From: Hungatella hathewayi
GTDB lineage: Bacteria; Bacillota; Clostridia; Lachnospirales; Lachnospiraceae
Assembly: GCA_025149285.1 (NCBI GenBank)
Contig: CP102274.1
Location: 5,110,001-5,174,000, forward strand
Direction of reading: 5' to 3'
DNA length: 64,000 nt
Shown here: piece by piece, positions 58,216-64,000 of the stretch
Layout of the letters: each line of letters opens with the position of its first letter
Position numbering within the stretch: position 1 is the first letter of the stretch
Notes under the pieces: generated by a model
Told to the model about the DNA's origin: nothing
The model's input: only the letters and a program-made list of their open reading frames with translations
Database searches by the model: none
Translations under genes and position numbers: made by a program

Positions 58216-58241
58216 CTTTAGTTAGTTTGTACTAACTAAAG
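58216..58241. promoter_or_regulatory. 26-bp palindrome upstream of the siderophore importer (DtxR/IdeR-like box)
   Basis: CTTTAGTTAGT (58216-58226) is exactly inverted at 58231-58241 with a four-base centre. It resembles the TTAGGTTAG-type palindromes bound by DtxR/IdeR iron repressors. A minus-strand TTGTAT (58257-58252) and TAGTAC-like box would place it over the -10 region, so iron-dependent repression is a good inference. Confidence 0.6.
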
Positions 58242-58397
58242 TGGTAAAAAAATACAACACGCAGGATATCCCATCACATGCATACTGGACTACTATGATT
58301 CTCACACCGCGCGCTGCCTGATTATCATAACACAGAGAGTTAGTCATGGGCAACTCCATAAAATGCACAAACTTTTCTCAATAACAGAAGGAAAAAA
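58242..58397. other. Intergenic stretch, nothing further seen
   Basis: Between the importer operator and the spoIIIA terminator I see only the possible -35 region of the importer promoter and low-complexity A/T tracts. No coding frame with a ribosome site. Confidence 0.4.
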
Positions 58398-58425
58398 CGG
58401 CGATTTCTGGTAATGGAAATCGCCG
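58392..58425 (-). terminator. Rho-independent terminator of the spoIIIA operon
   Basis: On the minus strand CGGCGATTTC and GAAATCGCCG (58425-58416 with 58407-58398) form ten pairs around an eight-base loop, followed by six T. A classic intrinsic terminator about 75 bp past the spoIIIAH stop. Confidence 0.85.
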
Positions 58426-58436
58426 GAAATAAAGAG

Positions 58437-58476
58437 CAGGGATGCGAAAAGCCATTTGCAGCTTTTCGCATCCCTG
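58437..58476 (-). terminator. 16-bp hairpin just after spoIIIAH
   Basis: Arms 58437-58452 and 58461-58476 (CAGGGATGCGAAAAGC and its complement) enclose eight bases. The following minus-strand tail CTCTTTATTT is only moderately T-rich. It acts with the next hairpin as a tandem terminator or protects the mRNA end. Confidence 0.65.
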
Positions 58477-58500
58477 TCTGCTCATTCCGTTTATTCCCTT

Positions 58501-59367
58501 CTATTCTTCCAGCTTCATCAGGGTAATCACGATGTTCTCCGCACCCACTTCTGTTTTGCGCTTTACGATGTCCTCAATCTGGGCTCGCTGAGGATCGGTA
58601 ATGCTGGAGGCGTTGATAACGACATCGACCTTTCCGCTGGTAATGCTGACAACCGGATCGGAGAAGCCCTTGGCCATCAGAAGAGTCTCCGCGGCGTTCT
58701 CTTTTTCGGAAATTGCAGTCATGTCGATCATTTCCTGAATCGCTTCCTGTTTGGCTGCCTCTTCGATGTTCTCATTGTTGATCAGATTCATCAGGGTCTC
58801 TTTGTTCTTGGCACGGACCTGTTCTCTGCTCAGCTGAACGTTCGCTATGTAATCTGACACATTCATACCACTGGTTAAGACTGCTTCCCCCGGATTTTCC
58901 AGACCGGTTTCCGTGTCACTGGACGCTGCGTCATTCGCTGCCAGCTGTCCGCCTTCTGCCGCCGAATTGTCGGCTGCATTGGCCGTGTCCGCGGCTGCAT
59001 CTCCCGCCACGCCTTCCTGATTGCTGGCCGCCGCGCTGCCGGAGCCGTCTGTATCCTGAGCGGCCAGGCTTTCATCACTCGGATCATTGTCAAGGCTTGC
59101 AATCTCCTGGTAATTGCCGGGATCGCCTGTCAGCGCCTGGTTCTCGGCCAGAATGTCCTCATCGGATATATCTGTCACACCGGCCTCATACACGTCGGTT
59201 CCCGACGCCATTTCCTGTTTTCCTGCGTAGTTTAGATATCCGGCAGCCGCGATCATGACCGCCAGCGTTGTGATGATAATCTGATTTCTTCTGAACAGTT
59301 TTTTCATATTCATTTTCTTTGGGGTTCCCGGGACTTTAGATTCTCTGATATCTTTTAAGCTTCTCAT
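58501..59367 (-). CDS. spoIIIAH: Stage III sporulation protein AH
   Basis: A 288-residue forespore-engulfment channel protein made in the mother cell. One transmembrane helix near residues 30-46 (NQIIITTLAVMIAAAGYLNY), a low-complexity Ala/Asp/Glu region of about 100 residues, and the C-terminal ring-forming domain (AKNKETLMNLINNENIEEAA to DIVKRKTEVGAENIVI). In B. subtilis it docks with forespore SpoIIQ. ATG 59367 is used, with AAAGGAG upstream. The disordered insert is longer than in B. subtilis. Confidence 0.93.
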   Translation of the reverse strand: MRSLKDIRESKVPGTPKKMNMKKLFRRNQIIITTLAVMIAAAGYLNYAGKQEMASGTDVYEAGVTDISDEDILAENQALTGDPGNYQEIASLDNDPSDESLAAQDTDGSGSAAASNQEGVAGDAAADTANAADNSAAEGGQLAANDAASSDTETGLENPGEAVLTSGMNVSDYIANVQLSREQVRAKNKETLMNLINNENIEEAAKQEAIQEMIDMTAISEKENAAETLLMAKGFSDPVVSITSGKVDVVINASSITDPQRAQIEDIVKRKTEVGAENIVITLMKLEE

Positions 59368-59383
59368 TCCTAACACTCCTTTT

Positions 59384-59986
59384 TTATTCCACCCTCTTTA
59401 ATACTTTTATTTTATGTGGCGGCAAGTCAAATAATGCTTCCATCGCGCCTGAAATTTCAGCTTTTACAGTTGGACTGCCTCCGCCCTGGGCGCTGATGAT
59501 GATTCCTTCTATTTCAGGGCGGATTTCTTTCTCCACGATCGGCGCCGTGTTTTCCCCGGATCCGGTCAAAATTGTACTTTCCTGCTGTTCTGCGCTGCTG
59601 CTCTTCCTCGTTCCGCCGCCGCTGTCCTGTTCCTCCGTGCTGGAGCTGCTGGTATTTTTATCTACACGCAGCACCTTCTCCTCAGAAGATTTGAGCACGA
59701 TCATGACATCAACAGTTCCGACGCCATCCACCGTCTTTAAAATCTGCTTTACCCGCTGTTCCAGCTGCTGTTCATAGGTACGGTCCGCATTTGCGGCCGC
59801 GGCCACCGGTTCTCCCGCCTCTGTCACCAGACCTTCCTGTAAGACAGCTTCCGTTCCCGAAGCGGCGTCTTTCATCATCTTCTTTTCCGTCTCCGGACCG
59901 GATGGAATCGTGAGGACCAGGAGCAGAAGTCCTGCCGCCAGCAGAATCAGCCATTTATCCTTACCCAATTTCCAGTTGAATTTCAA
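59384..59986 (-). CDS. spoIIIAG: Stage III sporulation protein AG
   Basis: About 200 residues: an N-terminal helix (KWLILLAAGLLLLVLTIPSG), a ring-building domain with LEQRVKQILKTVDGVGTVDVMIVLKSSEEKVL in order, a Ser/Thr/Glu-rich loop, and a C-terminal part EGIIISAQGGGSPTVKAEI. The best start is TTG 59986, which has GGAGG at ideal spacing and overlaps the spoIIIAF end; an upstream ATG at 60007 precedes that ribosome site and would have none itself. Confidence 0.9.
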   Translation of the reverse strand: MKFNWKLGKDKWLILLAAGLLLLVLTIPSGPETEKKMMKDAASGTEAVLQEGLVTEAGEPVAAAANADRTYEQQLEQRVKQILKTVDGVGTVDVMIVLKSSEEKVLRVDKNTSSSSTEEQDSGGGTRKSSSAEQQESTILTGSGENTAPIVEKEIRPEIEGIIISAQGGGSPTVKAEISGAMEALFDLPPHKIKVLKRVE

Positions 59987-60707
59987 TGTCCTGTTCCTCC
60001 AAATCATAATATTCTGAAATGCGCCGTCTTAAACCTGCCAGAGCAGAATTTTCTTCCTGCCGGTGATCCGGCTGCCCCGCCGCTGCGCCGGCCGGTTTCG
60101 TTATCTCTCCGGCGGACGTTCCTGTTTCTGCACCGGCTGCGGCCGGATTTCTTTCTCCGGCTTTCTCCGACACCTCTGTGCTCCCGCCGCCGAGTTCCAC
60201 GCGGATCCGTTCCACAGGTTCCACTGATTCAACCGGCCTGATTTTGGTATTGTTCCCCTGATCCGTCTGTCCTGGGCTGTCCGGAGCAAGGCGGAGGCTG
60301 ACGGATACCACGTGACCGAACCTCGCATTCTTTTCATCCCCGTCAATGAGAGCCTTCGCCTTCACACAGACAAATCCCGACGATTCTGCCATGGTACGCA
60401 GGTCATGCTCCACCGCCTCCTCGTACTGGCTCACCATACTCTTTAAACGAACGCTTTCCATATCTGAGATCTGGGCCGAAAGCTCCGACGCCTCTTTCTG
60501 AAAGCTGATGGCTTCGAAGTAATAGGCCAGTTTGTCATCCAGCCGGAGTCCCCCCGTAAACGGCTTTAAGACCAGCAGAATGAGCACCATGCCCGCAAAC
60601 AGCCGGAAATATTTTTCATACTTCTTATCGGGAAGAAGATTGGTTACCACTGTCATAAAAATCAGATAGTACGTGATATTTCTGATCCACTCATAGATAC
60701 CTTCCAT
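59961..60707 (-). CDS. spoIIIAF: Stage III sporulation protein AF
   Basis: A 248-residue membrane protein with two N-terminal helices (IRNITYYLIFMTVVTNLLPD and YFRLFAGMVLILLVLKPF) and an extracytoplasmic ring-like domain. A Pro/Ala/Gly-rich stretch precedes the C-terminal ISEYYDLEEQDIEIQLE. The length exceeds B. subtilis SpoIIIAF (about 206) because of that insert. ATG 60707 is near the spoIIIAE stop at 60713. Confidence 0.92.
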   Translation of the reverse strand: MEGIYEWIRNITYYLIFMTVVTNLLPDKKYEKYFRLFAGMVLILLVLKPFTGGLRLDDKLAYYFEAISFQKEASELSAQISDMESVRLKSMVSQYEEAVEHDLRTMAESSGFVCVKAKALIDGDEKNARFGHVVSVSLRLAPDSPGQTDQGNNTKIRPVESVEPVERIRVELGGGSTEVSEKAGERNPAAAGAETGTSAGEITKPAGAAAGQPDHRQEENSALAGLRRRISEYYDLEEQDIEIQLEIG

Positions 60708-60712
60708 GTCAA

Positions 60713-61957
60713 TCACCCTGCGTAATACGTTACATTTGTGGAGGCGCATACCACTGCGACAGTCACTACGAACAGCACAATGGCGGAGGCCGCAATGGAC
60801 AGCAGAATTTTATGCCCTCGGGCCATGTCCGAGATGCAGGATACAATCCGTTTATCGCATACCGGCTGCAGGACAGCTGCCACGCACTGATACAGAATCA
60901 TGAGAATCACCAGCTTCAGCATGGGAATCAGCGTGATAATCACCAGAACCACCACCCCGGCGGCACCCATGGTATTCTTTACAAGGACGCCTGAACCAAT
61001 CACCATCTGCGTCACGGCGCTGGCCCCCTGCCCCACCCCCGGTATGATTCCGATCAGTTTCTGAACCGCTCCCGTTTTCATGGAATCCACGTAGGGGAGC
61101 ACCAGCCCCTGAATGAGGTGAAATCCCAGAACAATACCGACCATTGTCTTTAGGCTCCAGGTGATCACATCATTTAAGAGATCCGTCAGCTTCGACAGGA
61201 TGTCCTCCTTTGCAATATGGCCTGCCATGACGAGAAGCGCGTAGACCTTCACCATGGGCAGAAGAACCGAGCCGGTAATGGTCTGAGCCACCGTGATGGC
61301 AAACAGCGTAAATTCATAGGAAGCGACTGCCGATACGCTTCCCCCCGCGAATGCCGCCGCCAGAAAATACGCCGGCATCAGCGCCTTCATAAATCCCAGA
61401 ATCTGATTCACCACACTGCCTGCGATGGTAATACTCGTAAAAAAACTGGCTGCCAAATAGGTAAACAGCAGCAGATAGGTGACGAAAAAGCCTGTCTCCG
61501 ATATCTGGCTTCCTGTAAAAACATTGGAAAAATTGCTAAACACGGCGCCGATAATTCCAAGAATAATAATCTGCCCCATCATATGGCTGTTGTTTCTGAC
61601 TTCCGAAAACAGTGCGTCACGAATGCTCGTACCGATCTGCCCCATCACATCTCCCAGTCTGCCCGCCATGATGTCCTTCATCATTTGTTTAAATGACAGG
61701 TTCCAGCCGCTCGTTCCCTGTGCATTAATATAATCCTGGATTTCCGACAGATCATACTGTTCCAGATCCATGGAGACCTCTTTTGTCTCCGCTTCATCCA
61801 CCGTCTTCCCGGAATCGACCGGAGATTGTCCACCATGCTCTGCCGCAAAGCTTAAGAAGCCAGCGCACAGTCTGCCTTCGGAGAACACGCCCCCGGTTCC
61901 GGCCAGAAGGAGTGCCAGTACCAGTAAAACAGCTGTTTTTAACAGACGCCCCTTCAT
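60713..61957 (-). CDS. spoIIIAE: Stage III sporulation protein AE
   Basis: A 414-residue polytopic protein with a signal-like first helix and about seven to eight further helices (for example IIILGIIGAVFSNFSNVFTG, MAGHIAKEDILSKLTDLLNDV, LIGIIPGVGQGASAVTQMVI). It forms the membrane export part of the SpoIIIA-SpoIIQ channel. Length as expected. Confidence 0.95.
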   Translation of the reverse strand: MKGRLLKTAVLLVLALLLAGTGGVFSEGRLCAGFLSFAAEHGGQSPVDSGKTVDEAETKEVSMDLEQYDLSEIQDYINAQGTSGWNLSFKQMMKDIMAGRLGDVMGQIGTSIRDALFSEVRNNSHMMGQIIILGIIGAVFSNFSNVFTGSQISETGFFVTYLLLFTYLAASFFTSITIAGSVVNQILGFMKALMPAYFLAAAFAGGSVSAVASYEFTLFAITVAQTITGSVLLPMVKVYALLVMAGHIAKEDILSKLTDLLNDVITWSLKTMVGIVLGFHLIQGLVLPYVDSMKTGAVQKLIGIIPGVGQGASAVTQMVIGSGVLVKNTMGAAGVVVLVIITLIPMLKLVILMILYQCVAAVLQPVCDKRIVSCISDMARGHKILLSIAASAIVLFVVTVAVVCASTNVTYYAG

Positions 61958-62340
61958 GACAGAAATACCTGCAGTGTCTCGATGAGGGCCAGAAGAATCG
62001 GCATGCTGACGGCAAGCACCGACAGTTTACCAAAGATTTCGATCTGTGTTCCCACAGCGCCGTACCCGGCATCTTTGCAGATTCCGGCGGCAAATTCTGC
62101 CACATAGGTGATCCCGATCATTTTAATCAGGGTGGATAAGTACACACTGTTGATCTTAATATAAGACTGAACCTGTTTGATGGTATCCAGAATTGTAGTC
62201 AGCTTTCCGACTCCGTAAAAAAAGATGAAAAATCCGGCTGCCATCACCAGATAGATACCGTACTCTCCCTTCATTCCCTTCAGTGCAACAGCCAGAAGGA
62301 CTGCTGTGATTCCGACTACGGCTATGGTCACTACCGTCAT
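61954..62340 (-). CDS. spoIIIAD: Stage III sporulation protein AD
   Basis: A 128-residue membrane protein with about four helices (VVGITAVLLAVALKGMKGEY, LIKMIGITYVAEFAAGICKD). ATG 62340 gives the usual size; a longer frame upstream would run into spoIIIAC. Its end overlaps the spoIIIAE start. Confidence 0.94.
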   Translation of the reverse strand: MTVVTIAVVGITAVLLAVALKGMKGEYGIYLVMAAGFFIFFYGVGKLTTILDTIKQVQSYIKINSVYLSTLIKMIGITYVAEFAAGICKDAGYGAVGTQIEIFGKLSVLAVSMPILLALIETLQVFLS

Positions 62341-62353
62341 ATTCTCACTACCC

Positions 62354-62548
62354 CTACAATGCAAACAGATTTTTAATGGTTTCAAACAGTTGATAAATGT
62401 AAGGCACCAGCCAGAACAGCACCAGGATTAAACCCGCGAGACTCGTTAAAAATGCCTGTTCTTCCCGCCCGCTGTGCTTAAGTACCTGGCAGATGACGGA
62501 AACCAGGATTCCAACCGCCGCTATTTTGAATATCAGATTGACCCCCAT
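62354..62548 (-). CDS. spoIIIAC: Stage III sporulation protein AC
   Basis: A 64-residue protein with two transmembrane helices (MGVNLIFKIAAVGILVSVIC and LTSLAGLILVLFWLVPYIYQ), the standard size for SpoIIIAC. ATG 62548 follows AAGGAGG. Confidence 0.95.
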   Translation of the reverse strand: MGVNLIFKIAAVGILVSVICQVLKHSGREEQAFLTSLAGLILVLFWLVPYIYQLFETIKNLFAL

Positions 62549-62623
62549 GCTATCCTCCTTATACACACTTGTTTCGTCCGCATCCGGACTGCCGGCCCGC
62601 ATACGCTTCCGCCGTCCGGCGTA

Positions 62624-63154
62624 TTAATACATCATAATCGTTAAGAAGATTCCGCCCATAATACCAAGGCTGGTATAGAGACGGCTTCGCTCCTGCTTAT
62701 GCTCCCTTAAATATCCGATGGTTAAATCCAGCTGTTCCAGATAGAGAAGAATCGTCCGCTCCTGCATTTCCAAGTCTAAGTAACCCAGGTGCTCCCCCAG
62801 TCCTTTTAAGCTCTGCCTGTCCTCTTTGGAGAGGCAGAAGGCTTTTGGAAGCTTCTCGATCTCCTCCTGCCAGATATCGTAAAATGGTTCCCCCCGCTGT
62901 CCCTCCATCCGCCCAGCCACCCGGACAAACAGATCGCCGATCTCGCCTCCGCCCTTCTTCCCCGTCCGCTCGAAGCTTTCGGGGAGTGCAGAGCGGGCGT
63001 ATACGATCTCTCCCTTCAGCAGGAAGATCATTTTTCTCAAGTGTTCCATGGTTTTTAGCCGTTCTCCCCACTGCCCCGCCAGGAAGAATCCCATACCGGA
63101 GCAGGAAACCACGACAAGAACGGCTCCCAGCAGTCTGATTCCCGTGTTAACCAT
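62624..63154 (-). CDS. spoIIIAB: Stage III sporulation protein AB
   Basis: A 176-residue protein with an N-terminal helix (LLGAVLVVVSCSGMGFFLAG), a GspF-like helical cytoplasmic part (EHLRKMIFLLKGEIVYARSA) and a C-terminal helix (SLGIMGGIFLTIMMY). Its ATG overlaps the spoIIIAA stop. Confidence 0.95.
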   Translation of the reverse strand: MVNTGIRLLGAVLVVVSCSGMGFFLAGQWGERLKTMEHLRKMIFLLKGEIVYARSALPESFERTGKKGGGEIGDLFVRVAGRMEGQRGEPFYDIWQEEIEKLPKAFCLSKEDRQSLKGLGEHLGYLDLEMQERTILLYLEQLDLTIGYLREHKQERSRLYTSLGIMGGIFLTIMMY

Positions 63155-64000
63155 ATGCCATGCACTCCTCGCTGTTCCATCTCTTTCCCATACGGTGAAC
63201 CTCCGCCTTATAGAGCTGGGTTCCGCGGGAATCGTAGATCTGATCGATATTTCCGATCTTTCCTTTATTATTCAGCACAATATACCGCTCGAAAATCCGC
63301 TCCTCCACCAGCCTTCTGAGCACCGGCTTCTGTTTCAGATCATCGATGGAGCTTCCGTGCACTGTGGCAATCAGCTTGCATCCGCAGTTCATTACGTATT
63401 CCACGGCCTCCAAATCTTCCCTGCTGCCTATTTCATCAACGGCAATGACCCGGGGGGACATGGTCCGGATCAGCATCATCATGCCCCGGGCCTTTGGACA
63501 GCAGTCGAGAATGTCGGTGCGGATCCCCAGCTCATTCTGAGGAATCCCCTGATAACAGGCGCCGATCTCCGACCGTTCGTCCACCACCCCTACCGTCATG
63601 CCCGGATGAGCCTCCGTCCCATTGGAAATCTGCCGGATCAGATCGCGAAGCAGCGTCGTTTTACCGCACCGGGGCGGGGAAATAATCAGGGTGTGCAGAA
63701 TCTCTTCACTGTCGTAGAGATACGGCAGCACCGGGGAAGCACAGCCCTTCACCTGGTGGGACAATCTTACATTAATAAAGGATATAAACTTCATCGTCTT
63801 AATTCCCGACTCATCCAGAATCGTTTTTCCTGCCACGCCGATACGGTGTCCTCCCTGGATGGTAAGAAATCCCTGTTTCATCTCTTCCTCAAACGCATAC
63901 AGGGAATAATTGCTCATGTATTCCATGGTTTCCTTTAACTCGTTCCGGCTCACTAAGTAGGCGTCCCGGCAGTCCCGGCTCAGCTGGCCCAAGCGGCTTA
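63147..64000 (-). CDS. spoIIIAA: Stage III sporulation protein AA, 5' end beyond the window
   Basis: A secretion-type (GspE-like) ATPase; 284 codons are visible and the frame is open to the window edge, so the N-terminus is cut. Visible: YISNYSLYAFEEEMKQGF-like region (here starting EYMSNYSLYAF), IQGGHRIGVAGK, Walker A SPPRCGKTTLLRDLI, VGVVDERSEIG, and VIAVDEIGSREDLEAV (Walker B). A TTG at 63992 would be a start without support. It is the first gene of the spoIIIA operon. Confidence 0.95.
   Translation of the reverse strand, partial: SRLGQLSRDCRDAYLVSRNELKETMEYMSNYSLYAFEEEMKQGFLTIQGGHRIGVAGKTILDESGIKTMKFISFINVRLSHQVKGCASPVLPYLYDSEEILHTLIISPPRCGKTTLLRDLIRQISNGTEAHPGMTVGVVDERSEIGACYQGIPQNELGIRTDILDCCPKARGMMMLIRTMSPRVIAVDEIGSREDLEAVEYVMNCGCKLIATVHGSSIDDLKQKPVLRRLVEERIFERYIVLNNKGKIGNIDQIYDSRGTQLYKAEVHRMGKRWNSEECMAYG

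Noticed and set aside
1..64000. CRISPR arrays, tRNA or rRNA genes, transposases, phage genes
   Set aside because: No regularly spaced repeats, no cloverleaf or rRNA-like segments, and no transposase or phage structural protein was recognised when reading both strands; small RNA genes could still be missed by eye.

Overview
The window looks like chromosomal DNA of an anaerobic, spore-forming Clostridia member, most likely Lachnospiraceae (Enterocloster / Lachnoclostridium-like). The reasons are the spoIIIA sporulation operon, the nusB-xseA-xseB-ispA-dxs-tlyA-nadK-argR-recN block, Firmicutes-type promoters and strong Shine-Dalgarno sites, CUT1 sugar transporters without their own ATPase, and a coding GC near 50 percent with AT-rich intergenic regions. 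The taxonomic call is inference. I saw no rRNA, tRNA, CRISPR array, intact insertion sequence or prophage.

Region 1 (1-13.3 kb) handles sugars and organic acids. A long minus-strand operon reads GH3 beta-xylosidase-like enzyme, two CUT1 permeases, lipoprotein sugar-binding protein, two Gfo/Idh/MocA dehydrogenases, an IlvD/Edd sugar-acid dehydratase, and the start of a DapA-family aldolase cut by the window edge. A divergent AraC/cupin regulator sits upstream. Together they suggest uptake and hydrolysis of a xyloside-like oligosaccharide followed by non-phosphorylative oxidation, dehydration and aldol cleavage. Next come a D-2-hydroxyacid dehydrogenase and a divergent IclR regulator sharing an operator region.

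Region 2 (13.3-22.1 kb) is the conserved housekeeping operon, read on the minus strand from a clear promoter at 22069-22097: nusB, xseA, xseB, ispA, dxs, tlyA, nadK, argR, recN, with several overlapping start/stop codons.

Region 3 (22.1-53.7 kb) is accessory DNA lying between nusB and asp23. It holds an aspartate-dehydrogenase-like / degenerate hydroxyacid-dehydrogenase pair; an ABC-F ATPase with an attenuator-like leader; a MerR-MATE efflux pair; a five-gene envelope transporter operon (propeller-fused solute-binding lipoprotein, two CUT1 permeases, HlyD-like adaptor, MacB-like protein) divergent from a two-component system plus a LysM protein; two decayed genes (cell-wall repeat protein and a frameshifted PucR-type regulator); an Rpn-like nuclease-fold protein; a molybdenum hydroxylase (FAD, 2Fe-2S, Mo subunits) with an old-yellow-enzyme reductase; small secreted proteins and an acetyltransferase; a 218-bp inverted repeat; and a ubiX-lpdD-ubiD decarboxylase operon with a divergent LysR regulator.

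Region 4 (53.7-64 kb) returns to conserved genes. Asp23 is a single-gene unit. A four-gene siderophore importer in YclNOPQ order, with a DtxR-like palindrome upstream, follows. Then comes spoIIIAH to spoIIIAA, with spoIIIAA cut by the window end. The spoIIIA / asp23 / nusB neighbourhood that is compact in many relatives is therefore interrupted twice here.
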